The notes under the pieces were generated by a model. That model saw nothing but the letters and a program-made list of their open reading frames with translations, did not search any database and had not been told where the DNA came from. Of a DNA stretch of 64,000 bases, positions 8,468 through 16,072 are shown in pieces. Positions within the stretch are counted from its first letter, which is position 1, and every line of letters begins with the position of its first letter. Made by a program: the position numbers and the translations under genes. The stretch comes from Palsa-504 sp963744575 (GTDB taxonomy: Bacteria; Actinomycetota; Actinomycetes; Streptosporangiales; Streptosporangiaceae), in assembly GCA_963744575.1 (NCBI GenBank), contig CAVUUF010000003.1:124001-188000 (forward strand), written 5' to 3'.

Positions 8468-9181
8468 GTGCCTATCGAGCAGCTCGGGCATGAGGCGGCG
8501 CAGCTCCTGAGCCTCACCAACGGCGGAGAGGCCAGGTCGCTGAACAAGCTCGCGGAGCTCGCCGCCTGGCAGGTGCCCGCGTGCTCGGGGGCGAACGCCG
8601 TCGTCTGGCGTGACGGTGAGGTGGTCAGCGTCGCGTCGACCCATCCCGACCTGGCCGAGCTGGCCGACCTGCAGCTGACGGCGGCGCAGGGTCCGCTGCT
8701 CGAAGCAGTGGCGAGCGGCGCCGCCGTCAGCTGCCCGGATACTCTGGAAGAGACCCGCTGGCCCGGCTTCGCCGAAGCGGCCCTGCGCCGTGGCGTCCGC
8801 TGCTCGGTTCACCTGGTCCGGGCGCTCCCGGGCGGCGCCCTGGTGCTGTCCCTGTTCGGCGTGCGTCCCCGGGTGCTCGACGCCGAGTCGGTCCCGGTGG
8901 CGGAGTTGCTCGCCGCGTTCGGCAGCGCGATGCTGGCCAACGCGACCGCCTACCACCAGGCCCAGCGCACCGCCAGCCAGCTCAAGGACGCCGTGGTGGC
9001 CCGGTCAGTGGTCGACCAGGCCAAGGGCATCCTGATGCACGCGCTCGGCTGCGACGCCGACGAGGCGCTGAAGCGCCTGCGCCAGGAGTCGCAGCGCCGC
9101 CACGTCAAGGTCACCGAGGTAGCGACCGAGGTCGTGGCCGCCTACGGCAGCGAGGAGCCGAAAACCACGACGAGTAATTAA
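8468..9181 (+). CDS. GAF-ANTAR domain RNA-binding antiterminator-type regulator
   Basis: 237 residues from a GTG at 8468 (GGAGGA 5 nt upstream). Residues about 20-160 form a GAF sensor domain (SGANAVVWRDGEVVSVAST, PVSVAELLAAFGSAML). The C-terminal 60 residues are an ANTAR domain: VARSVVDQAKGILMHALGC, then DEALKRLRQESQRRHVKV. ANTAR proteins bind paired RNA hairpins and relieve termination; GAF-ANTAR forms without kinase partners are abundant in actinomycetes. No RNA target hairpin pair was identified near the gene. It is followed, after a SigB-like promoter embedded in its 3' end, by the remnant and oxidase at 9238-12296. Confidence 0.88.
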   Translation: MPIEQLGHEAAQLLSLTNGGEARSLNKLAELAAWQVPACSGANAVVWRDGEVVSVASTHPDLAELADLQLTAAQGPLLEAVASGAAVSCPDTLEETRWPGFAEAALRRGVRCSVHLVRALPGGALVLSLFGVRPRVLDAESVPVAELLAAFGSAMLANATAYHQAQRTASQLKDAVVARSVVDQAKGILMHALGCDADEALKRLRQESQRRHVKVTEVATEVVAAYGSEEPKTTTSN

Positions 9182-9196
9182 CCCGGGCACGGGTAG
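9172..9196 (+). promoter_or_regulatory. SigB/SigF-type promoter candidate before LLM remnant and oxidase
   Basis: GAGT (9172-9175), 15-nt spacer, GGGTAG (9191-9196). It fits GNNT-N15-GGGTAG and overlaps the end of the GAF-ANTAR gene. It drives a truncated reading frame and then the FAD/Fe-S oxidase. Confidence 0.55.
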
Positions 9197-9237
9197 CGGG
9201 GCACTGTTCCGGCGTCGAGCAGAAAGGACCCCTGCCC

Positions 9238-9345
9238 GTGACCCGCTACGGCTATTTCCTGTCGTCCGAGGATTACCACCCCGCCGAACTCATCAGGCAG
9301 GCCAGGCTGGCCGAACAGGCCGGCTTCGAGGCACGGGAGGGCTAG
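9238..9345 (+). pseudogene. Remnant (first ~34 codons) of an F420-dependent LLM-class oxidoreductase
   Basis: GTG at 9238 opens MTRYGYFLSSEDYHPAEL, then RQARLAEQAGFEAREG and a TAG at 9343-9345. The family (TIGR03557-like F420-dependent LLM enzymes) begins the same way but continues for about 280 more residues after 'AGF'. Here the body is missing and the stop lies 2 bp before the oxidase GTG at 9348. It retains its start and a GGA-type RBS. It appears to be the 5' end left by a deletion that fused this promoter to the oxidase gene. The match is from recognition of the motif, not a search. Confidence 0.75.
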
Positions 9346-9347
9346 CG

Positions 9348-12296
9348 GTGGACACGGGAAAGCTCGAGCGGGCGCTGGCGGAGAAGGTCGACGGCGAGGT
9401 CAGGTTCGACGCGGGCACCCGGGGGGCCTACGCCCACGACGGCTCCAACTACCGCCAGCCGCCGCTGGGCGTGGTGCTGCCGAAGACGCCGGACGCCGCG
9501 GTGGCGGCGGTGGCAGTCTGCGCCGAGTTCGCCGCCCCGGTGCTGTCCCGCGGCGGCGGGACCAGCCTGGCCGGCCAGTGCTGCAACACGGCCGTGATGA
9601 TCGACTGGACCAAATACTGCCACCAGGTGGTCTCGGTCGACCCGGGCGGCCGGACCGCGGTCGTCCAGCCGGGCGCCGCGCTGGACAAGGTCAACGACGC
9701 CGTGAAGAAATATGGGCTGATGGTCGGCCCGAAGCCGTCGACGCACGTGAGCTGCACCATCGGCGGCATGATCGGCAACAACTCGTGCGGCTCCACGGCG
9801 CAGGCCTACGGCAAGATGGCCGACTCGGTGCGGCGGCTGGAGATCCTCAGCTACGACGGGCTGCGCACCTGGACCGGTCTGACCAGCGACGTGGACTACG
9901 AGCAGATCGTGGCCGCGGGTGGCCGCAAGGCCGACATCTACCGGCGGCTGCGCGGCATCAGGGACAACTACCTGGGCCTGATCAGGACCCGCTATCCTGA
10001 CATCCCGCGCCGGGTCTCCGGCTACAACCTGGACTTCCTGCTGCCGGAAAAACAGTTCCACGTCGCCCGGGCCCTGGTCGGCAGCGAATCAACCCTGGTG
10101 ACCGTGGTGACCGCGGAAATAGCGCTGGTGGAGATCCCGAAGTTCCGGTCCCTGGTCGTGTTCGGCTACCCCGACGTCACGCTTGCCGCCGACATCGTCC
10201 CGCTGGTCAACGCGCATCATCCGCTGGCCTGCGAGGGCCTGGACGACGTGGTCATCTCGCTGGAGCGCGAGGAGCACCTGGCCGGTCACGCGCTGGACCA
10301 GCTGCCGGAAGGCTCCGGCTGGCTGATGGTGCAGTTCGGGGGCGACACCGAGGAAGAAGCCAGGGAAAAGGCACACACCCTGATCGATGCGGTCAAGGCC
10401 GACGGCGACCACCCGAAGCCGCATATAGCGTACACCGAAGATCCCGCGGTCGAGGACAACTTGCAGCACGTCCGCGAGCTCGGCCTGGGCGCCACCGCCT
10501 ACCCGCCGGGCAGGCACGAGACCCACGAGGGCTGGGAGGACGCCGCCGTCCCGCCCGAACGGCTCGGCGACTACCTGCGCGACTTCCGCACGCTGCTGGC
10601 CCGGCACGGTTACCGCGGCTCGTCGCTGTACGGGCACTTCGGCCACGGCTGCGTGCACACCAGGACTCCCCTCGAGCTGCGCACCGCCGACGGCATCGCC
10701 GCCTACCGGGCGTTCGCCGAGGAGGCCGCCGACCTGGTGGTGTCCTACGGCGGGTCGCTGTCCGGCGAGCACGGCGACGGCCAGTCGCGGGGCGAGCTAC
10801 TGCCGAAGATGTTCGGCCCCGAGCTCGTCCGCGCCTTCGGCGAGGTGAAGGACGTCTTCGACCCGGACAACCGGATGAACCCCGGCAAGGTCGTGCGGCC
10901 GTACCGGCTGGACGAGAACCTCACCCTGCGCGGCTGGTTCCCGCGGGAGCCGCGGACGTTCTTTCACTACCCGCACGACGATGGCACGTTCAGCGGGGCC
11001 GCCTCCCGCTGCGTCGGCGTCGGCAAGTGCCGTGGCGACGAGGGCGGGGTGATGTGCCCAAGCTACCGGGTCACCCGGGAGGAAGAGCATTCCACCCGCG
11101 GCCGCGCCCGGCTGCTGATGGAGATGGTCCGCGGCGAGGTGGTCACCGGAGGCTGGCACTCGGCCGAGGTCCGAGACGCCCTGGATCTGTGCCTGGCCTG
11201 CAAGGGTTGCCGCAAGGAATGCCCGGTCGGCGTGGACATGGCCACCTACAAGGCGGAGTTCCTCGCGCACCATTACGCCGGCCGGATCAGGCCCGCGGCG
11301 CACTACTCCATGGGCTGGCTCCCGCTGATCGCACGGCTGGTCACGGTGGTACCGGGCCTGGCTGGAATGGTGAACCTGGCCGCCCGTAGCCCGGGAATTT
11401 CCGCACTGGCCAAACGGGCCGGGGGAATCGACTCCCGCCGGAAGCTGCCACGCTTCGCCGGGCAGGCGTTTACCCGTCGGCAACGCGGTGATTCCCGCGC
11501 CCGTTCGGCTTCATCTTCCCCTGGACTCTCGGCAGCCCCACCGGATCGCCCGCGGGTCATCCTCTGGCCGGACACGTTCACCAATTACTTCCATCCCGAG
11601 ATCGGCCGCGCCGCCGTGACCGTCCTGGAGCGAGCCGGGTTTCGTGTCGAAGTGCCGGGCAGGCCCTCACTGTGCTGCGGGCTGACCTGGATCTCCACCG
11701 GGCAGCTTGGCATGGCCCGGCGGATGCTGCGCCGCACGATCAAGGCGCTGCGGCCCGGACTCCGGGCCGGGGTGCCGGTGGTGGTGCTCGAGCCGAGCTG
11801 CGCCGCGGTGTTCCGCGCCGACGCGGCCGAACTACTCGGCTCCGACGACGCCCGGCTGCTGGCCGAGCGGACCAGGACGCTCGCCGAACTGCTTACCGAG
11901 GCGGGCTGGCGGCCCGGCGGGCTGCTCGAGGGCCTGCGCCGGGAGGGACCCGCGGGGGAGAGGACCCGGCGCGCCGTCGCCCAGGTGCACTGTCATCAGC
12001 ACGCGATCATGGGCTTCGACCCGGACACCGAGATCCTGCGGCGCTGCGGCGTGGACGTCGACGTTCTGGACTCCGGCTGCTGCGGGCTGGCCGGGAACTT
12101 CGGCTTCGAGCGCGGCCACTACGAGGTGGCGGCGGCCTGCGCCGAGCGCGGCTTGTGGCCCGCCGCCCGCGCGGCCGACCCGGACACGGTGATCCTGGCG
12201 GACGGGTTCTCCTGCCGCACCCAGCTGGAGGCCGGCCGTACCGGGCGCCGGGGCGTGCACCTGGCCCAGCTGCTGGCCGAGCTCGCCGACGGCTAA
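9348..12296 (+). CDS. FAD-binding oxidase / Fe-S cluster oxidoreductase (GlcD-GlcF-like fusion, D-2-hydroxyacid dehydrogenase type)
   Basis: 982 residues. The N-terminal half is a PCMH/VAO-type FAD domain (PVLSRGGGTSLAGQ, IGGMIGNNSCGS) followed by the FAD-oxidase C-terminal domain (HFGHGCVHTR). Around residue 560 CVGVGKCRGDEGGVMCPSYR and later LCLACKGCRKECPVGVDM supply ligands for [4Fe-4S] clusters. Two cysteine-rich CCG motifs (LCCGLTWISTGQLGM; DSGCCGLAGNFGFERG) end the protein. Such fusions oxidise D-lactate, glycolate or D-2-hydroxyglutarate and feed electrons to the membrane; the substrate is not defined by sequence. GTG 9348 has GGGAGG upstream, lying inside the LLM remnant. It ends overlapping the SpoIIE remnant on the other strand. 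Confidence 0.9.
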   Translation: MDTGKLERALAEKVDGEVRFDAGTRGAYAHDGSNYRQPPLGVVLPKTPDAAVAAVAVCAEFAAPVLSRGGGTSLAGQCCNTAVMIDWTKYCHQVVSVDPGGRTAVVQPGAALDKVNDAVKKYGLMVGPKPSTHVSCTIGGMIGNNSCGSTAQAYGKMADSVRRLEILSYDGLRTWTGLTSDVDYEQIVAAGGRKADIYRRLRGIRDNYLGLIRTRYPDIPRRVSGYNLDFLLPEKQFHVARALVGSESTLVTVVTAEIALVEIPKFRSLVVFGYPDVTLAADIVPLVNAHHPLACEGLDDVVISLEREEHLAGHALDQLPEGSGWLMVQFGGDTEEEAREKAHTLIDAVKADGDHPKPHIAYTEDPAVEDNLQHVRELGLGATAYPPGRHETHEGWEDAAVPPERLGDYLRDFRTLLARHGYRGSSLYGHFGHGCVHTRTPLELRTADGIAAYRAFAEEAADLVVSYGGSLSGEHGDGQSRGELLPKMFGPELVRAFGEVKDVFDPDNRMNPGKVVRPYRLDENLTLRGWFPREPRTFFHYPHDDGTFSGAASRCVGVGKCRGDEGGVMCPSYRVTREEEHSTRGRARLLMEMVRGEVVTGGWHSAEVRDALDLCLACKGCRKECPVGVDMATYKAEFLAHHYAGRIRPAAHYSMGWLPLIARLVTVVPGLAGMVNLAARSPGISALAKRAGGIDSRRKLPRFAGQAFTRRQRGDSRARSASSSPGLSAAPPDRPRVILWPDTFTNYFHPEIGRAAVTVLERAGFRVEVPGRPSLCCGLTWISTGQLGMARRMLRRTIKALRPGLRAGVPVVVLEPSCAAVFRADAAELLGSDDARLLAERTRTLAELLTEAGWRPGGLLEGLRREGPAGERTRRAVAQVHCHQHAIMGFDPDTEILRRCGVDVDVLDSGCCGLAGNFGFERGHYEVAAACAERGLWPAARAADPDTVILADGFSCRTQLEAGRTGRRGVHLAQLLAELADG

Positions 12297-12490
12297 CTGG
12301 CGCACACCCGGGCGACCAGGATGGTCATGTCGTCGCGCAGGTCGTCCTCGGTGAACTGGGAAACCAGGGCCTGGATCATCCGGGTGGCCTCGGCCGCGGG
12401 CCGCCCGGCCAGGCCGGCCAGCTCGTCGGCCAGCCGGTCCTCGAAGTACTGCATGTCGGGGCTGCGTGCCTCGGTAACCCCGGCGGTGGC
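12293..12490 (-). pseudogene. C-terminal remnant of a SpoIIE/PP2C-type serine phosphatase
   Basis: Reading minus from 12490 the bases encode ATAGVTEARSPDMQYFED, then RLADELAGLAGRPAAEATRM, and end with TEDDLRDDMTILVARV. This is the C-terminus of the SpoIIE phosphatase domain (Y/T-D-G-V-T-E-A-R and the final D-D-x-T-x-L motif). No start exists: the TAG of the preceding stress gene (12493-12491) lies immediately upstream and in the same frame. About 62 residues remain. It looks like the 3' end of a deleted gene fused to the neighbouring locus. Confidence 0.75.
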
Positions 12491-12793
12491 CTACCAGCGG
12501 CGCCAGGCGGGCCGGCGGCGGCGGTAGCCGCGGCCGCGGCTGTACCCGCGCGTGGTGAACAGGCTGACGGCCAGCGCGGCGAGCAGCACGGCGACGATGA
12601 ACGTGATCACGGTGTGCCCGGCGCCGAGCAAGGCAGCCGTCAAGATCCCGCCGACGATGGCGGCTACGATCCCGATGAGGATGGTCAAGAGGATCCCGAT
12701 ATGCTGCCGGCCCGGTGTGACCAGCCGACCCAGCGCACCGACCACGAGGCCGATGAGGATCCACCAGATGATGACGGAAAGCGTGATTACCAT
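12491..12793 (-). CDS. GlsB/YeaQ/YmgE-family stress response membrane protein
   Basis: 100 residues with three hydrophobic segments: IIWWILIGLVVGALGRLV, ILLTILIGIVAAIVGGIL and VITFIVAVLLAALAVSLF. The G-R-L-V-x-P-G-R-x-x-I-G motif between the first two is typical of this small family, which is induced by stress and stationary phase in many bacteria. The C-terminus is Arg/Gly rich. Its TAG is followed directly by the SpoIIE remnant in the same frame. The ATG at 12793 follows GGAGAA. It is about 540 bp downstream of the sigma-factor gene on the same strand. Function is membrane-associated, mechanism unknown. Confidence 0.88.
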   Translation of the reverse strand: MVITLSVIIWWILIGLVVGALGRLVTPGRQHIGILLTILIGIVAAIVGGILTAALLGAGHTVITFIVAVLLAALAVSLFTTRGYSRGRGYRRRRPAWRRW

Positions 12794-12901
12794 GACTTCT
12801 CCGAAAGGCGATTACGGTTGCTGGATTCGTCGTGTGTTGTTACCGGGACCAGGCCGCTGCGACCGCGCCGCCGCTGTCCGCGAGCGCTGCTGGCACCCGC
12901 G

Positions 12902-13300
12902 TCATTCGTCGTAGACGTTCTCGATGACCTCCTGCTCGCCGACCGGGCGGACCTCGGTACCGAGATCACTGGTCGACGGGTTGGCATCGCCGCGGTTAGC
13001 ACCCTCTGAGCTGCCCGCGGGCAGGCCCGCCTGGACACGGGTATTGGCCGGGTTCCGGCTGGCGTGGGTCGGGTAGGTGACCTCTTCCACCCGGCCGCGC
13101 GGCCGCCACCGGGTCTGCCGGGTGATCACGCGCCGGCCGACCCAGCCGTAGCCGCGTCGCGGGATCGCGATCCCGATGACGCCGACGATCATGAGCACCC
13201 AGCCGGCCGTGTGCAGGTTGAGGACCGACGTATTCGCTCTCACGGCGAAGGCGAGGATCGCGCCGAAGGCGATCAATCCGAGTCCCACTCCGGTTTTCAT
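12902..13300 (-). CDS. DUF6458-like two-TM membrane protein
   Basis: 132 residues. Two hydrophobic segments (VGLGLIAFGAILAFAV and AGWVLMIVGVIGIAIP) flank a short loop, N-terminal MKTGVGLG, as in DUF6458 proteins of actinomycetes. After the second span a polar tail rich in Arg, Thr and Asn runs to the end and is likely cytoplasmic. It lies between the sigma factor and the GlsB-like gene, on the same strand, with a 34-bp gap to the sigma-factor stop. Small membrane proteins near SigB-type factors are frequent. No biochemical activity is inferred. Confidence 0.75.
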   Translation of the reverse strand: MKTGVGLGLIAFGAILAFAVRANTSVLNLHTAGWVLMIVGVIGIAIPRRGYGWVGRRVITRQTRWRPRGRVEEVTYPTHASRNPANTRVQAGLPAGSSEGANRGDANPSTSDLGTEVRPVGEQEVIENVYDE

Positions 13301-13334
13301 GGTGTTCCTTCCGCTGTCAGGGCGTCGTAGCTCA

Positions 13335-14234
13335 TCAGGCCGTGGCAGCTGATCGGGGGCTGTCGCCGGTCTCAGCCGGCTCGAGCAGGCGGCGCTTCAG
13401 GTGGCCCAGGGCCCGGGCGAGGAGCCTGGACACGTGCATCTGCGAGATGCCGAGCCGTTCGCCGATCTCGGTCTGGGTGAGGTTCCCGTAAAAGCGCATA
13501 ACCAGGATGCGCTGTTCGCGCTCGGGCAGTTCGTCCCAGTGCGTGTGGACGGCCTCCATGTCGATGGTGTGGGCGACATCCGGGTCATCGTCGCCGAGCA
13601 TGTCCGCGAGCAGGGCCGGGTCCTCCCGGTCGGACAGCGGCGCGTCGAGCGAGTAGGTGCTGAACATGAGGTCCGCCTGGCGGGCCTCCTGCAGGTCATC
13701 CAGGCTGACTCCGAGCCGTTCGGCCAGTTCAGCTTCCTCTGGCGCCCGGCCGAGTTGCTGGGTAAGTTCCTCGCTGGTCTTGCGCAGCTCGAGCAGGAGT
13801 TCCTGAGCGGACCGGCGGACGTGAATCTGCCAGCGCTTGTCCCGGAAGTGACGCTTGATCTCGCCGCTGACACACGGCTGCGCGTAGGCAGAGAGGCTGT
13901 CGCCGACCTCTGGGTCGTAGTTGTTGATCGCCTTGAGCAGGCCGAGGTACCCGACCTGCATGAGGTCTTCGACGGGTTCGGGGCTGCCGCGATACAGCCG
14001 CACGCACGAGCGGACCAGCTTCTGGTAGCGGTCCACGAGTATCTCGCAGGCGGCGGCGCGCATTTCGTCGTCCCGCGGCAGCGAGCGGACCTTGGCCAGC
14101 AGGGCGTTGTCGGATAGCTCTTTCAGCCTCGCACGCGACCCCGGGTGGATGCTGGTGTCAGGGGCGGCGCCGAGGGCCGTGGCGTCGGCGGCGGCGGTTA
14201 CCGCCGTCGCCTTCCGGAGGGTTCCCCTCGTCAA
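13335..14234 (-). CDS. SigB/SigF/SigG-family RNA polymerase sigma factor
   Basis: 299 residues. Region 2 is DLMQVGYLGLLKAINNYDPE and AYAQPCVSGEIKRHFRD; region 3 begins HVRRSAQELLLELRK; region 4 has the helix-turn-helix TQTEIGERLGISQMHVSRLL. Such alternative sigma factors direct stress, osmotic or differentiation genes from GNNT-N15-GGGTA-type promoters and are held by anti-sigma factors released by phosphorylated antagonists. Many such sites are in this window. No anti-sigma gene is adjacent. Upstream (minus) a GTTT-N14-GGGCAC sequence (14278-14301) could be an autoregulatory promoter. Neighbours are small stress membrane proteins. Confidence 0.92.
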   Translation of the reverse strand: MTRGTLRKATAVTAAADATALGAAPDTSIHPGSRARLKELSDNALLAKVRSLPRDDEMRAAACEILVDRYQKLVRSCVRLYRGSPEPVEDLMQVGYLGLLKAINNYDPEVGDSLSAYAQPCVSGEIKRHFRDKRWQIHVRRSAQELLLELRKTSEELTQQLGRAPEEAELAERLGVSLDDLQEARQADLMFSTYSLDAPLSDREDPALLADMLGDDDPDVAHTIDMEAVHTHWDELPEREQRILVMRFYGNLTQTEIGERLGISQMHVSRLLARALGHLKRRLLEPAETGDSPRSAATA

Positions 14235-14277
14235 GGTGGCCTCCCTAGGACCTTGGGAATTACAGACGAGTAGGGGT

Positions 14278-14301
14278 GTGCCCGGCCCGGGGCGGATAAA
14301 C
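14278..14301 (-). promoter_or_regulatory. Candidate SigB-type promoter of the sigma-factor gene (one mismatch)
   Basis: On the minus strand GTTT (14301-14298), 14-nt spacer, GGGCAC (14283-14278). One base differs from GGGTAC. It sits about 44 bp upstream of the chosen start, so autoregulation is plausible but weak. Confidence 0.35.
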
Positions 14302-14395
14302 GTAAAGTTATGTGATGCTCGTCACATCAGCGTGAGGTGGCGGGCCGGATCCTCCATGCCGACCGCGCCCGGCGGCGCATGGCGCCTGTGGCGCG

Positions 14396-15499
14396 TTAGC
14401 CGCGCCGGTAACGCTCCGTATCGGAACTCCGGAGCGCCAGGCCATGACCGGGACGGCTCAGGTCCGGGCTCATCGCGCCGTCCGCGGGGTCGAGGGTCCC
14501 GTCGAAGAACAGCCGCTCGATGCGCTGGTGGTCATGGAAGTACTCGACGTGCCGCAGGTTGGGCACCGCCGCCCCCACGTGCGCGTGCAGGTTGGGCGCG
14601 CAGTGCCCGGAGACCTGCAGGTTGTGCGCCGCGGCCAGGGCCGCGCCGCGGACGAACTCGGTGATCCCGCCGCACCTGGTCACGTCGAGCTGGAGGCAGT
14701 CGACGGCGCCGGCGCCGATCAGCCGGGCGGAGTCGGCCAGCGACCAGCTGTACTCCCCGGCCGCCACGTCCGGCTGCACCTGCCGCCGCACCGCGGCCAG
14801 GCCCGCGAGGTCCTGGGAGGAGACCGGCTCCTCGAACCAGGTGACGCCGAGCGCGGACAGCTCCGCCGCCACCCGGACCGCCTGCCCGGCCGAGTAGCCG
14901 CCGTTCGCGTCGACGTAGAGCTCGGTGTCCGGGCCGATCACCTCGCGGGCGAGCTCGGCGCGCGCGAGGTCGCGACGCTCGTTCCCTCCCCATCCCTCGC
15001 CGATCTTGATCTTGACCCGGGGGATGCGCTCCTTCTCCACCCACTCGGTGAGCTGCTGCCGGGTGCGCGTGTCGTCATAGCTGGTGAACCCGCCGCTGCC
15101 GTACACCGGCACGTCCCGGCGGGCCGAGCCGAGCAGGCCGGCCAGCGGCTGGCCGAGCAGCCGGGCCTTCAGGTCCCACAGGGCGATGTCGACGGCCGAT
15201 ATCGCGGTCGCGGCCACTCCCGGGCGGCCGATGTTGCGGACCTGCCTGGCCATCGCCTCGGCGGTGCCCGCGAGGTCGAAGGCGCTGCGCCCGGTGACCA
15301 CGTCGGCGAGCATCTCGGTGATGACGGTCTGCGCCGCCGCCGAGGCGTAGCTCCAGCCGAGACCGTGCTCGTCGCCGGCTCGTGCAGTCACCAGCACCAT
15401 GGTCGTCTTATCCCAGGTGAGCGTGCCGTCCGCCTCGGGTGCGTCGGTCGGTATGACGTAGACGGCGGTTTCAAGCGTCGTCACCACTGGTCCGTTCAC
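14396..15499 (-). CDS. Enolase-superfamily enzyme (mandelate racemase / muconate lactonizing family)
   Basis: 367 residues from a GTG at 15499 (AGAGG 9 nt upstream). The barrel residues are visible: VKIKIG gives the K-x-K base, YVDANGGYS and WFEEPV supply the first two metal ligands, AAGEYS the third, then SGHCAPNLHAHV with a catalytic-type His. The N-terminal capping domain (about residues 1-120) contains GRPGVAATAISAVDIALWDLK. Members abstract the proton alpha to a carboxylate; substrates range from sugar acids to amino acid derivatives. The genome context (next gene is a stress sigma factor) does not reveal the substrate. Confidence 0.85.
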   Translation of the reverse strand: MNGPVVTTLETAVYVIPTDAPEADGTLTWDKTTMVLVTARAGDEHGLGWSYASAAAQTVITEMLADVVTGRSAFDLAGTAEAMARQVRNIGRPGVAATAISAVDIALWDLKARLLGQPLAGLLGSARRDVPVYGSGGFTSYDDTRTRQQLTEWVEKERIPRVKIKIGEGWGGNERRDLARAELAREVIGPDTELYVDANGGYSAGQAVRVAAELSALGVTWFEEPVSSQDLAGLAAVRRQVQPDVAAGEYSWSLADSARLIGAGAVDCLQLDVTRCGGITEFVRGAALAAAHNLQVSGHCAPNLHAHVGAAVPNLRHVEYFHDHQRIERLFFDGTLDPADGAMSPDLSRPGHGLALRSSDTERYRRG

Positions 15500-15679
15500 C
15501 GGAATGCCTCTACCTCCCCCGTCCTGTCCCAAACGCCCGGGCCGCGTCCGGGCTGGTCGGCCGTCCGGGCCGGCTGCGCAAAAACTCGTGCCCGCGACGT
15601 GTAAGCAGATGACCGCGGGGAAGCGAGGGGTGCACTGCCAGCACAGACGACACCGGCTCAGACCCTGTGAGGACCTCCG

Positions 15680-15964
15680 ATGACCGTGACCGGGCCCGCC
15701 GCCAACTGGCGGTTCGCAGGCGCCTGCCTGTCCGCTGACCCTGATCTGTTCTTCCCCATCTCCTCGGCTGGCCCCGGGGAGAAGCAGATCGCCCGGGCCA
15801 AGATGATCTGTGCCGGGTGTGGGGTGCGGCGAGAGTGCCTGGATTTCGCACTGACGAATCACCAGGTCTACGGCATCTGGGGTGGCACCACGCCGGAGGA
15901 CCGCCAGCGGGACCGCCGTCGCCAGCGGCGCGCGGCCGCGGCGAGGCGGACCGTCGCCGCCTGA
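15680..15964 (+). CDS. WhiB-family Fe-S transcriptional regulator
   Basis: 94 residues with four conserved cysteines, C16 (FAGACL), C44 and C47 (MICAGC) and C53 (RRECLDFAL), the ligands of a [4Fe-4S] cluster. The G-I-W-G-G motif follows, then an Arg-rich tail (RRRQRRAAAARR) that probably binds DNA. WhiB proteins act with the primary sigma factor in actinobacterial development, redox and stress control. The ATG at 15680 follows GAGGACC. It is monocistronic, divergent from the enolase-superfamily gene, and 109 bp before the SDR gene with its SigB-like promoter. Confidence 0.92.
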   Translation: MTVTGPAANWRFAGACLSADPDLFFPISSAGPGEKQIARAKMICAGCGVRRECLDFALTNHQVYGIWGGTTPEDRQRDRRRQRRAAAARRTVAA

Positions 15965-16020
15965 CGTCAGCACGTTCCCCTTCGCCCGCCATCAAGCGCG
16001 GATCGCCACCAGAGCCTGCC

Positions 16021-16045
16021 GTTTCCGCGGCGGCCTGACGGGTAG
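16021..16045 (+). promoter_or_regulatory. SigB/SigF-type promoter upstream of SDR gene
   Basis: GTTT (16021-16024), 15-nt spacer, GGGTAG (16040-16045), then AGGAGG and GTG 16073. Exact pattern match, with 27 nt between -10 and the start codon. Confidence 0.7.
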
Positions 16046-16072
16046 CCGCCGCGAGACTTACGAGGAGGATAT

